Shown: positions 27,862 to 36,458 of the stretch, piece after piece | How positions within the stretch are numbered: the stretch's first letter is position 1 | Layout: each line of letters begins with the position of its first letter | Assembly: GCF_001457435.1 (NCBI RefSeq) | Contig: NZ_LN881717.1 | Coordinates: 1,249,339 to 1,313,338, forward strand | DNA: 64,000 nucleotides | Source: Actinobaculum massiliense | Lineage (GTDB): Bacteria > Actinomycetota > Actinomycetes > Actinomycetales > Actinomycetaceae | Direction of reading: 5' to 3' | Position numbers and translations under genes: made by a program | The notes under the pieces: generated by a model | Told to the model about the DNA's origin: nothing | What the model saw: the letters and a program-made list of their open reading frames with translations, nothing else | Databases searched by the model: none

Positions 27862-28440
27862 TCAGGCCCTCGAGAAAATCTGCGTGAGCACAGGGAGGAT
27901 CTGCAGATCTCCCGGCAACCACGGCACCGCCTCGACTTCGCGGGCATCAAGATAGCGCAATTCGCGATGCGAGCCGGTCTGCGTAAAACCCGCCTCCGGG
28001 TCGGTGAACTCCGCTAGCCAGAGGAACATTCTCCGGCCCCGGTTATGTACCTCGGCTTTCCCGGCGTTCACCTCAGTGCTCTCCAAATTCCACGATCCAT
28101 CCGCGCTCGCGGGGTTGCGCACTAGCTGCCCCAGGCGAATCTCGGCGTGTAGCTCCTCGCGAATTTCCCGGTGAATTGCCTCCTCGGGAGTTTCACCTGG
28201 CTCGACCTTCCCGCCGGGGAATTCCCACAGACCGTCCGCCCAGGCGGGGTAGGAACGCTGGGCGGCGAGGAAATACGTGGGCCGAGCGAGGCTATCAACA
28301 ATCGCGGCGCCCACGACCGCCCGCGCGTAGTTTCCTTCCCGCGCGGAGGTTCTCGCCCCGTTTTCCCCGCTCGCAGAAAACGCGGAATTATCGGATTCGG
28401 AGGAGCTAGCAGGTCTGGAGGAATGTGCAGGCAACATCAT
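27862..28440 (-). CDS. NUDIX hydrolase, MutT-like
   Basis: NUDIX-fold pyrophosphohydrolase of 192 residues, a family that often cleans oxidised nucleotides such as 8-oxo-dGTP. The Nudix box GX5EX7REUXEEXGU is recognisable as GGKVEPGETPEEAIHREIRE followed by EL, with LWEFPGG just before it. The first 40 residues are disordered and contain SDNSAFSASGENG, which is coded by an exact dispersed-word copy. Two ATGs stand in a row at 28440 and 28437 after GAAGGA. It is divergent from the phosphatidyltransferase gene. The substrate is not determined. Confidence 0.88.
   Translation of the reverse strand: MMLPAHSSRPASSSESDNSAFSASGENGARTSAREGNYARAVVGAAIVDSLARPTYFLAAQRSYPAWADGLWEFPGGKVEPGETPEEAIHREIREELHAEIRLGQLVRNPASADGSWNLESTEVNAGKAEVHNRGRRMFLWLAEFTDPEAGFTQTGSHRELRYLDAREVEAVPWLPGDLQILPVLTQIFSRA
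28381..28393 (+). repeat. Dispersed 13-mer CGCGGAATTATCG, exact copy inside NUDIX gene
   Basis: Preceded by GAAAA, giving the extended form GAAAACGCGGAATTATCG on the plus strand. It lies in the disordered N-terminal segment of the NUDIX protein, not in the catalytic fold. Confidence 0.92.
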
Positions 28441-28532
28441 TCCTTCAGGCTACGCGCTCGGGCCACGCGAAGCGCGCTCCCGCGGTATCCTAAGCTGTCC
28501 GAGATAGTTAAGTTTTACGCTGGGAGACCCAC

Positions 28533-29300
28533 GTGACAACCGATTTCCCGCTAGCGGGCTCGAGCGCCGGGAGCGCGCCGACCCCGGCATACCCGATATC
28601 CGTTCGCGCGCGGGCCTGGGCGGTGCACGCCTTCACCATGACCGGCCTGCTCTGGGCGATTCTCGCCGTGGTCGCGCTTAAAGAGGGCAATTACCGCTCC
28701 ATGTGGGGCTGGCTCGTGATCTCCCTCATCGTTGACGCTGCCGACGGCCCAATGGCGCGTAAATTCCGCGCCGTGCAGGTGATCCCGTGGTTCTCCGGCG
28801 AGCTTATGGACAATATCGTCGACTACCTCACCTGGACCTTCATCCCCGTTCTCTTCATGATCGTGGCACTGCCGCTAGGCCCGGGCGCGTTGCCGTTAGT
28901 CGCGGCGTTCGCCGCTGCGGCGTCGTCGATGTTCTGTTATTGCAACGAACGCGAAAAGTCCGCCGACTGGTACTTCATCGGCTTCCCGGCGGCGTGGAAT
29001 GTGGTCATCCTGATTCTCTGGCTGCTGGGCACCGGGGTGGCCGTGAACTGGACCGCCGTCGTGGTCTTCACGGTGCTCTCGATCGTCCCGTGGGCGTGGG
29101 TACACTCGTTCCGCGTGAAGAAATTACGTCCGATCACGGCCACCGCTGCGGCGTTGTGGGTGGCGACGACGGCGATCCTTGTCTACCTGCATCCGGGCGC
29201 ACCGCTGCCGGTTTGGATTATTTGGTGGATTGCCGGGCTGTGGATTTTGGGAGTCTCCGCCCTGCGGTCAATCCGCATGCGCCCCGATTTCGAGGCGTAA
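28533..29300 (+). CDS. CDP-alcohol phosphatidyltransferase, phosphatidylcholine synthase-like
   Basis: Membrane enzyme of 255 residues with about seven hydrophobic helices. CDP-alcohol phosphatidyltransferases share the motif DX2DGX2ARX8GX3DX3D; here it reads DAADGPMARKF, then FSGELMDNIVDYLTW, all key Asp/Gly/Arg being present. The spacing and the DNIVDY block match phosphatidylcholine synthase (Pcs), which joins free choline to CDP-diacylglycerol. Start is a GTG at 28533 with GGGAG six bases upstream. Phosphatidylcholine is uncommon in actinobacteria, so this call deserves a test; another head group is possible. Confidence 0.8.
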   Translation: MTTDFPLAGSSAGSAPTPAYPISVRARAWAVHAFTMTGLLWAILAVVALKEGNYRSMWGWLVISLIVDAADGPMARKFRAVQVIPWFSGELMDNIVDYLTWTFIPVLFMIVALPLGPGALPLVAAFAAAASSMFCYCNEREKSADWYFIGFPAAWNVVILILWLLGTGVAVNWTAVVVFTVLSIVPWAWVHSFRVKKLRPITATAAALWVATTAILVYLHPGAPLPVWIIWWIAGLWILGVSALRSIRMRPDFEA

Positions 29301-29327
29301 GTCCGCGCGGCGTCGTCGTCGGAAAAA

Positions 29328-30332
29328 CTACGAAACTACGCCCGAAACGGCGCGAAGTTGGCGGGATACCCGGCGGTCGCGCGCCCAGCGGTAGCCCTCC
29401 AGGGCGAAGGTGCAGGCGATGAGGAAGCCGATGATAATCCACACGAAAGGCGGATAGTCCTCACCGTAGGCCGCGAAATAAATGTAGGGCGCCATGAACG
29501 TGGCGATGGTGACGATCATTCCGACGATTCGGGTCGCCAGGCGCGCGGCGGTGACGATGGCGAGGATTCCCCAGGTGTAGGGGATGGCCGTGACCAGGTC
29601 AATCGTCCAGAGCAGGAGCACCGAGCCTTCGAATTGCGGCAGGAAGGTGACCGGCAGGGCGCGCAGCGCGGAGTAAACAAGCACCACGAGGTACGTGATG
29701 ACCTTGGGGTTTGTAATCCAGCGGACGGCCGCGTTGCGCGGAATGATTCCCACACCGGCCTCGATGAGGCGATTGTGGACGCGAGCCGAAAGAAGTAGCC
29801 CGTCCACTTCCTCGAGCGATTCGCGCAGGAGCGCGGCGTCGCGCGGGTCGGGGGAGTCGAGCAGGGCTTCGATCAGGCGCACCGGGGCGATCCCGATCGG
29901 CGTGAGCTCCCCCGGGTTTTCAGTTCCCGACGCCGTTGCTCGGCCGGGTTGCAAATTGGCGGAATTATCGCCGGGATTGAGGCGCGTCGAAGATTCCGCG
30001 CAATCTTCGCCGGGAGCGACGGGCGCGGAAATAGAAGGGCCCAGGCGCGTGAGGTTTTGTGGGCCAAGCCAGCGCTCCCATTGCACCACGGCGCTCGCAT
30101 CCATGGGGATGAGCCACAGCCGCTCGCGCTTGCGCACCGAATCTCGTAGCGATGCACCAACCATTTTGAGCAGGCGGTCTGGTGCTAGCTCGCTCAGGGG
30201 CGGAAACTCACACACCAGACGGTCGGTAATATCCCCGATACGCTCCACGCCCGCGGCGCTACGCACCGCCTCCGGTTCCAAAGAGAACTTTTCGGCGAAT
30301 GAGATATTTCCGAGAATGTTGAGGTTGGCCAT
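29328..30332 (-). CDS. Membrane protein with soluble N-terminal domain, unknown function
   Basis: Protein of 334 residues, not recognised. The first 200 are soluble and include ERLWLIPMDASAVVQWERWLG and a Ser/Pro-rich linker that holds GDNSANLQPG, coded by a near-exact dispersed word. The last third has about four hydrophobic helices (YLVVLVYSALRALPVTFLP, GILAIVTAARLATRIVG, IVTIATFMAPYIYFAAY, FVWIIIGFLIACTFAL) and a basic tail. It is convergent with the phosphatidyltransferase gene, 27 bases apart. The ATG at 30332 has no clear ribosome site, so translation may be leaderless or the start may differ. Confidence 0.65.
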   Translation of the reverse strand: MANLNILGNISFAEKFSLEPEAVRSAAGVERIGDITDRLVCEFPPLSELAPDRLLKMVGASLRDSVRKRERLWLIPMDASAVVQWERWLGPQNLTRLGPSISAPVAPGEDCAESSTRLNPGDNSANLQPGRATASGTENPGELTPIGIAPVRLIEALLDSPDPRDAALLRESLEEVDGLLLSARVHNRLIEAGVGIIPRNAAVRWITNPKVITYLVVLVYSALRALPVTFLPQFEGSVLLLWTIDLVTAIPYTWGILAIVTAARLATRIVGMIVTIATFMAPYIYFAAYGEDYPPFVWIIIGFLIACTFALEGYRWARDRRVSRQLRAVSGVVS

Positions 30333-30437
30333 GCGTCAGATAATTCGAGTCGGTGTGTGAATCTTCGATAGATGGTGCGGAGGGCTTGAATTGGTATCAA
30401 TGATGCGGACTAGCACCTGGCAATCCGCCTGAAAATA

Positions 30438-30532
30438 ATATGCCGGCCGCGCGCCAATGGCGAGTATTGAAGCATCCTAAGAGGCGAACTCTGCGGAGTA
30501 ACGAACTGCCTTTGGCCACGCGGCCGGCATTT
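30438..30532. ncRNA. Candidate structured RNA element in gene-free spacer
   Basis: A long imperfect inverted repeat closes this segment: the left arm 30438-30457 reads ATATGCCGGCCGCGCGCCAA and the right arm 30512-30532 is its near complement. Inside lie shorter pairings (on the minus strand AGGC/GCCT around ACTC-CGCA-GAGT). T-rich sequence follows on both strands. It could be a strong processed 3' structure of the protease mRNA, a terminator, or an independent small RNA; no known family was recognised. Confidence 0.4.
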
Positions 30533-30540
30533 ATTCTTGC

Positions 30541-30564
30541 GGGAACCTACCGGAATGTAGGCCC
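30541..30564 (-). terminator. Small hairpin just after the protease stop codon
   Basis: On the minus strand GGGCCTAC, a six-base loop, then GTAGGTTCCC, 14 bases after the stop. It lacks a T-run and may act together with the structured element that follows. Confidence 0.45.
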
Positions 30565-30577
30565 TATTTGAGCGGAT

Positions 30578-33500
30578 TTATCGGCGATTTCTCCGGGCGG
30601 CCAGGCCCAAGAAACCGAGCAGCGTCAGGAGCGCCGCCGCTCCGATTGAATTCTCCACGCTCGCCCCGGTGTGGGAGAGCGTGGGCGACTTTTCCGCGGG
30701 ATTATCGGCGGACTTATCGTTGGTATGGCCCTGATCGATCTTTCCGTCGTTCTTACCGCCGGTCTGGCCGGGAACTGGCTTCTCTATGCCGGGCTCCTCG
30801 CTCGGATCGGTCTCGCCGGGAGCATCGGCGTCGTCAGACGAAACAACCGTGATGAAGACCGTGACGGTGCGCGTCACCTCGCGGCCAGCGGCGTCCGTGG
30901 CGACGAGCTTCACCTGATTCTCTCCCGGAACGAGGATGGTTTCGGGGGCGAGGGCGAAGGTCGGATCGGTTTGCGAAATCGCGGAACCATCGTCGACGAC
31001 GCGGTAGTGCGAAAGAATCGAATCCGCCGCGGCCGCTGGGTCCAGCTTCTCAAGCTCGACGGAAACGCTCTCCGGCCCCTCAATAATTGCGGGGTCGTCC
31101 TTGGTTACGCTCACGGGAACGGTAGTAACATTGCCGGCCAAATCGGTTGATACTGCTTCGAGCCGGTGGATTCCGGCCTTCCAATCCGCCAGGGAAACCT
31201 TTGTCTCCAGCGTCTTTTGCGTAGCTTCGGTCTTGGTCCCGAGAACCTCCTCGCCGCTCGCCGCGCCCGTCTGCGAAGATTCCGCGTTTTCGTTTGTCGC
31301 GGGTTGCGAAGAATTCGCGGAATTATCGCTAGGCTCGGCCGGCTGCACGGCCGGGAGGGCTGCGGCCAAAGTACCCGCCAGCGAAGCCGGCTTGGCGGCG
31401 GGTTTTGCCGGGTTGGCGGGCTTGTTCATGTTCACAAGCTCGGCGCGCACGTCCGTAATTGGGCGGCTCGCCAGTTCCGTAACTTCGGAGGAAAGTTCTT
31501 CGCCGTCAACCAGTACCTTCAGATCGCGCAAATTGGCGTCCGAAGCGCTGATAGTAATGACGTCGGCGGAAGTGCGGATGCCCTCGGCCCCGTCGACCTT
31601 CACTTCCGGCTTCACCTCGTCAACAACCACCGGGATGCCTCCCAGCAACATGTTGTTATTGCCGTCCGTGGCGGAGATAAGGACCGTGTCCCCATTGGCA
31701 ACCCGGATCTCTTCATCAAACGAACGCTCGTTGGACTTTGCGCCAGGCGCGTTCTTGTAGAACACGTCCAGCTTCGTCGATCCGTTGATCGCCAGGACAT
31801 AGCCGAAGCCGTCGTCGGAAATCGTTCCCTTGAAACGCACCTTCGGCGAGTTCGCGTAGAGAGTTCCGTCCACGAGCTGCGGCTCCGTGAAGCTAATGGT
31901 CGGCACGGAAACGTCGAAGTGGATCGCCATCGGCAGATCGCTGACCGTCTTGCCTTTTTCGGTAGTTAGGCGGTAGCGGAAGGTGTTCGAGCCGGGCTTG
32001 ACGGGCAACTGCACGGTGAAGTCCGTGCCGTTCTCGCTCACCGCGGCGATCGGCGCGGGGTCGGCATAGGACCCGGGCAAATTCGCGGAACCTTCGCCCC
32101 CGACTGCCGAATTGCGCGGGGTGAACTCCAGCTTCAAGCCGGGACGCGAGTACTTGCCCTTGACGGTGAAGATGCCCGTGGCCGGATCGTAATCGGTGGT
32201 CGTTCCCGCCACCGTGCAGCCGAAGAATCCTTCGTCGCACTTCATATTGGAGAAGGCCACCGAGTCAGCGACGGGTGTATTGCCCGCGGAGCGCCCGGCA
32301 ATGGCGAGTGAAGCGGTTCCCGCGTTCCACAGCTTGTCCCACGCGAAAACACTGACGGACGTCACGTTCCCCGGATCGACGGTCTTTTCGAAGGTCTTGT
32401 CCGGAACCGAGAATCGCCTGCCCTTGCCAATTTGCACCTGGTAGGGGCCGGCTTGGTCATCTTCGATGGTTCCGCGAATTGTGACGGTGCCATCGGCGTT
32501 GGGGATAATCTCACCGCGTTCGTTGAGGTTTCCAGAAAGCGTGAGCTTCGGAGGCGTGACGTCGAAGTAGAACTTGAGGGTTTCCTTCGCCAGTTCCTTG
32601 CCTTCGGCGTCGTACGCGATCACCGGAACGGTATTCGAACCGCTGGCCGCGGGGTACTTCACCAAGAAGCTACTGGCCTCCGGCTTCACCTCGAGCTCGC
32701 CGACCTTCACGCTAGCAACCGCATCGGAAACAAATCCGCGAATTTCGATGGTTTTCTCCTTCGCGTTCACGCGCGGAGCATTGGAGAATGGCCCGATCCC
32801 GAGGAACGGATTATCGGACATCATCTTGTTGCGGTTTTCGATAGTGAGCGCGTGAGTGCCCAGCACCTTGCCGGATTTGTTCACGTTCATCGCCTGGTCG
32901 GGGATGTAGACGCGCACGGACGCGTAGCGGGCGGCCTTCGTATCCGGGATCTTGGTGCGCCACACGTAGCGGTTGGGGCTCTCTTCCACCACTTCGGGGC
33001 GGAAGGTTGATCCGTCAGCCCAGTAGAAGAACACGTTGGAGACGGAGGTGGTGCCGATCTTCGCCGCCACCCCGGACATCGCGTCGGTCGCGGTAATCGT
33101 AAGCGTGCCGTCCTCGCCTTCCGCGAACTGGACGTCAGGTGGAGTGAGGTCGACGCCGAACGGCATTTGAATCGTCTGCCACGGCGAAGACTGCGTCAAT
33201 CTGGATTCGATTTTCATCGAGTATATGCCTTCGCCAATGGTGCGGAATTTCGCCGCCGCGGCATCCCACACGCGCCCGTTGAAGGTGAGGCCGTTATGTA
33301 AAAGCGTGTCCGCCTCGATGGTTGAAAGCCACTGTCTTCCCGTTTCGCGGCGCACATTGCGGTCGATTCCGATGACGCGCAGCTCGTTGCCCGCTTCGTC
33401 CAAGACGGTGTAGCGAATATCCGAGGCATTGCGCCGCATCGCTAGGCGCGGCGTAATCGAGTCCTCTTCGCCGTCGTTATTCGGAGAAATGTACGGAATC

Positions 33501-35959
33501 TTCGCGTTCTGGTAATTCTGCAGAAGATTCGTGGCGAGCTTGGTCACCGAGTAGTAATCCGGGAACACGCCCTCGCCGGCCGGGGCCACGATCGCCTCGG
33601 CGTTCCAATCTCCGACGAATCCGAGGTAGGGAATCGCCAGTTCCGGTTGCGCGGGATCCGCGGAGGTAAAGCGCGCCCAACCTTCAATGAAATGGTTGTA
33701 GGACGTATCGGGTTTGAGGGTGAAGGTGACGCTGGCCGAGCCGCCGGCGGGAACCGTTACCGACGCCGTTCCTGCTACCAGTTCTTCGCCGGTCACCACG
33801 GTTTGCGAATGCATAATCTTGGTGGCGTGCTGGCGCTCGCCTTCGGTCTCGCCCACCACGGCCTGCTTGCCAATGTTGAACGCCCGATCGATAGTTCCGC
33901 GATTCTTGAGCGTCACCGTAAACGAGGCGTCGCCGTGAATTTCGCGCAGTGCCACGGAGGGAGAGCCCTCAACGGTGGCGACGACGTCGGTGGCCAGCGC
34001 TAGATCAACTCGCGCCAAACCGGCCCCAATTTGCCGCGGTGCATAAGGTACGCCGTCGGCGCTGGTGGGAATCTGCGCCGTGTTGAGCATCCGCACGCGG
34101 ACCTCTTCCACCAGGTCTTTACCGGAAAGGCTACCCTTGAGCTGCTGCGCCATGAGCGCGGCGAGGCCGGAAATTCCCGGCGCCGCCATGGAGGTGCCAG
34201 ACATCGAGGTGTAGCCGTTGCCGTTTTGCAGCGAGTAGACGTTTCCGCCAATTCCGGCGATATCCGGATCGAAGTCCAGAGCCGCGGTGGTTCCCCACGT
34301 GGTGAACTCGGACGGGGTGAGGCCGCCGCCCGGGTTCTTCACCGGAAGCGGGTTCTTCGAAAGCAGGACCTTGAGGTTCCCCTCCGCGGCAAGTTTCTTG
34401 AGATTCTGGCCGTCTTGGTAGCTCACCGAGGCACCCAGAAGCTTGATGTTCTCAATCTCGCCAATGCGTACGAAGGGCGAAACTCGCGAGCCTTCCTCGC
34501 TGTTGATTACCATCACCCCGAGGGCCCCGCGCTTGCGAGCTTCGTTGAACATCTTCCGGAAAGGTACGGTGGCGCGATCGGCAAGCACGAGCTTTCCGCG
34601 CACGTCCACGTCGTCGCCCCACTTGTCGGTGGGGTCTACGAGGTAGCCCTTTTCGTCGCCTTCGCGCACGTAAACCAAATCGGTGAGCTGCTTGGGCAGA
34701 TCGCCCTGCTGAATGTCGACGGCGAACTTCCCCTGCGTTTCGCCCTGCGCCCAGAGTCCGGTATGTGCGGTAATCGAGGTGTTTTCCAGCGACGCCACCG
34801 AGATGGCATCAGATGCGGCGGCCGGGTGGGAGATCGTACCGTCGTCGATCCGCCCCACAAAATCGTCCGCCAAACCATTGTTTGAATAGTTCTGGCCCGA
34901 GTTACCGGCGGCAACAATCGCGATAACACCCTGGTTGGTGGCGGCAGAAATCGCCTGGTTCACTCCGTCGGAATTATCGCTAAAGCCGTTGGGGAAGCCG
35001 AGGGACATATTGATAACGTCCGCTCCAAGTTTCACGGAATCTTCGATGGCGGCGATAATTTCGCTATCGCCGGCCCCTCCTTTATCCGAAAACACCTTCA
35101 TCGCTAGCAGCTGTGCGTTCGGTGCGATGCCCTCAACCCGCGAAGCGGTAGAAACGTCGGAATCATCTTGACCATTTGCGGCGGCAATTCCCGCCACGTG
35201 CATACCGTGCTGGTAGGGCCCGTTGTCCTTGACGTCGTAGTTCTGGCCTGCGTAGTTGTAGCCGTTGGGCACCTTGCAGGTGAAGTTACCCTTGGGGTTG
35301 ATGGTGCGAATTTTCGCGGAATTTTCGCAAACGCCCGGGTCGAGGCGAAGATCCTGATGCGAGGTATCGACGCCGGTGTCGATAATCGAGATGACCATTC
35401 CGCGCCCGTCGGTGCCGAAATTCTTTGCAGCCGCCGCCACGCCCTCGTGCTCGCGCACCGCATTGACGGCCGGGTAGTACAAGCGCTCGCGGTTGACGGA
35501 CTTGACCTGCGGCTGCGCGCGCAAAGCGTCAATTTGGCTGGCCGGAATAGTGGCGGAAAATCCGTTTACCAGGTAGCCGAACTGGCGGTCCACCGCCAGC
35601 CCGAGGTCTGCTTTCCATCCGTCAAGGTAGGAGTTCTGCTCGCTAATTGCCTGCTCACGGCCGCTTTCCGACGGCGCCGCCGGCTGGTCTTGGAGCAGAA
35701 CAATCACGCGCACCGGTGCGTCCGCCTCACCTTCCGATGGTTCCGCGTTTTCTGCGGGGCTTGCGCTTTCCGATGGTTCCGCGTTTTCTGCGGGCGCGGA
35801 ATCTTTGGCGGTGGGGCTCGCGCTCTGCGCCCGCGTAACTTCGTCGGAATTATCGCCGACGCCGGTGGCGTGGGCGGTGGGTGCTAAGCCGGTAAGTGCC
35901 GTACCGGCCAGTACGCAACTCAAAAAACCGGCAACGAGCCGGTGTTTCAGGGATCTCAC
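30578..35959 (-). CDS. Cell-surface subtilisin-family (S8) protease, C5a-peptidase/lactocepin-like, wall-anchored
   Basis: Secreted serine protease of 1793 residues. Order: signal peptide (RSLKHRLVAGFLSCVLAG, about 1-32); a linker with duplicated PAENAEPSE; an I9 propeptide (about 83-165); the S8 catalytic domain with Asp194 (SIIDTGVD), His251 (QHGMHVAG), the oxyanion Asn block VAAGNSGQN, and Ser in SMSGTSMAAPG. A PA insert (LVLADRATVPFRKMF) sits before that Ser. Fn3-like and Ig-like repeats fill the C-terminal half. The end is a sortase-type anchor: LSHTG, a hydrophobic stretch and RRNRR. Start is the GTG at 35959 with GAGAGGATAG; the frame to 36031 is not supported. Probable host-protein or nutrient protease; no substrate is evident. 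Confidence 0.92.
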   Translation of the reverse strand: MRSLKHRLVAGFLSCVLAGTALTGLAPTAHATGVGDNSDEVTRAQSASPTAKDSAPAENAEPSESASPAENAEPSEGEADAPVRVIVLLQDQPAAPSESGREQAISEQNSYLDGWKADLGLAVDRQFGYLVNGFSATIPASQIDALRAQPQVKSVNRERLYYPAVNAVREHEGVAAAAKNFGTDGRGMVISIIDTGVDTSHQDLRLDPGVCENSAKIRTINPKGNFTCKVPNGYNYAGQNYDVKDNGPYQHGMHVAGIAAANGQDDSDVSTASRVEGIAPNAQLLAMKVFSDKGGAGDSEIIAAIEDSVKLGADVINMSLGFPNGFSDNSDGVNQAISAATNQGVIAIVAAGNSGQNYSNNGLADDFVGRIDDGTISHPAAASDAISVASLENTSITAHTGLWAQGETQGKFAVDIQQGDLPKQLTDLVYVREGDEKGYLVDPTDKWGDDVDVRGKLVLADRATVPFRKMFNEARKRGALGVMVINSEEGSRVSPFVRIGEIENIKLLGASVSYQDGQNLKKLAAEGNLKVLLSKNPLPVKNPGGGLTPSEFTTWGTTAALDFDPDIAGIGGNVYSLQNGNGYTSMSGTSMAAPGISGLAALMAQQLKGSLSGKDLVEEVRVRMLNTAQIPTSADGVPYAPRQIGAGLARVDLALATDVVATVEGSPSVALREIHGDASFTVTLKNRGTIDRAFNIGKQAVVGETEGERQHATKIMHSQTVVTGEELVAGTASVTVPAGGSASVTFTLKPDTSYNHFIEGWARFTSADPAQPELAIPYLGFVGDWNAEAIVAPAGEGVFPDYYSVTKLATNLLQNYQNAKIPYISPNNDGEEDSITPRLAMRRNASDIRYTVLDEAGNELRVIGIDRNVRRETGRQWLSTIEADTLLHNGLTFNGRVWDAAAAKFRTIGEGIYSMKIESRLTQSSPWQTIQMPFGVDLTPPDVQFAEGEDGTLTITATDAMSGVAAKIGTTSVSNVFFYWADGSTFRPEVVEESPNRYVWRTKIPDTKAARYASVRVYIPDQAMNVNKSGKVLGTHALTIENRNKMMSDNPFLGIGPFSNAPRVNAKEKTIEIRGFVSDAVASVKVGELEVKPEASSFLVKYPAASGSNTVPVIAYDAEGKELAKETLKFYFDVTPPKLTLSGNLNERGEIIPNADGTVTIRGTIEDDQAGPYQVQIGKGRRFSVPDKTFEKTVDPGNVTSVSVFAWDKLWNAGTASLAIAGRSAGNTPVADSVAFSNMKCDEGFFGCTVAGTTTDYDPATGIFTVKGKYSRPGLKLEFTPRNSAVGGEGSANLPGSYADPAPIAAVSENGTDFTVQLPVKPGSNTFRYRLTTEKGKTVSDLPMAIHFDVSVPTISFTEPQLVDGTLYANSPKVRFKGTISDDGFGYVLAINGSTKLDVFYKNAPGAKSNERSFDEEIRVANGDTVLISATDGNNNMLLGGIPVVVDEVKPEVKVDGAEGIRTSADVITISASDANLRDLKVLVDGEELSSEVTELASRPITDVRAELVNMNKPANPAKPAAKPASLAGTLAAALPAVQPAEPSDNSANSSQPATNENAESSQTGAASGEEVLGTKTEATQKTLETKVSLADWKAGIHRLEAVSTDLAGNVTTVPVSVTKDDPAIIEGPESVSVELEKLDPAAAADSILSHYRVVDDGSAISQTDPTFALAPETILVPGENQVKLVATDAAGREVTRTVTVFITVVSSDDADAPGETDPSEEPGIEKPVPGQTGGKNDGKIDQGHTNDKSADNPAEKSPTLSHTGASVENSIGAAALLTLLGFLGLAARRNRR
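31316..31328 (+). repeat. Dispersed 13-mer CGCGGAATTATCG, exact copy inside protease gene
   Basis: Falls in the Pro/Ala/Ser linker near the C-terminus of the protease and writes SDNSANSS. A variant of opposite orientation (GAAGATTCCGCGTTTTC) lies 41 bases to its left and writes ENAESS, so both peptide forms stand side by side. Confidence 0.9.
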
Positions 35960-35992
35960 GTCTATCCTCTCGAGTGATTCCAGGAAAATTTG

Positions 35993-36008
35993 CGTAAAGT
36001 AGTTTACG
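35993..36008. promoter_or_regulatory. Perfect palindrome upstream of the protease gene
   Basis: CGTAAAGTAGTTTACG: six-base arms around GTAG, 34 bases upstream of the protease start. The size and place suit a dimeric repressor or activator site; the binding protein is unknown. Confidence 0.45.
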
Positions 36009-36099
36009 TGCGCCGGTAAGGCATCCCTCACCCAAGGCAGAGTTATGTTTATGGCGTTCTGAAGGCTTTTCGCCGCGATCTCGCGGCTGTTGTAAATTG

Positions 36100-36112
36100 C
36101 GCGGAATTATCG
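36100..36112 (+). repeat. Dispersed 13-mer CGCGGAATTATCG, exact copy in spacer
   Basis: Preceded by AAATTG, the same flank as the copy at 8315, and followed by GGATTGTG. Confidence 0.92.
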
Positions 36113-36458
36113 GGATTGTGAAAAAGAATCTTAGTGACCGCGTAGACGTATGGGGTGGGCCACGTTTTCCCGCGATGACGTTTTCTGCCTCCGCTTTGAC
36201 CATCTGTCTCGTGCCCCTGCTTCGCCTAGCCGCTGTGCGTGTCCCGGTCACGGCCACGCCTCCACGCCCGGCGACAATTGAACCGCCCCAACTTTGCTCA
36301 TTCATTGAGCCAAACCCGCGGGCGGGCTAACTTGGGTCTACCCTAGGGCTAGGGTGTGGGGCCCTCGTGCATAGGCGCAGGTATGAGTGCATTTCGCACG
36401 GATGATTGGTCTACACGCGTGCCCGGTTTGAGGCACGTGATCGGAAAGGTATTCAAAA

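Larger units (their letters stand above)
35960..36458. other. Divergent spacer between protease and amino acid permease
   Basis: No convincing gene. It holds a palindrome CGTAAA-GTAG-TTTACG at 35993-36008, an exact dispersed word at 36100-36112, and an inverted repeat ACCCTA-GGGC-TAGGGT at 36340-36355. Both promoters must lie here, but I could not fix -10/-35 boxes with confidence. Confidence 0.6.

Noticed and set aside
30438-30532. SRP 4.5S RNA, 6S RNA or tmRNA
   Set aside because: Length and hairpin outline were considered, but the conserved GGAAGCAGC-type SRP loop and the other families' signatures are absent.
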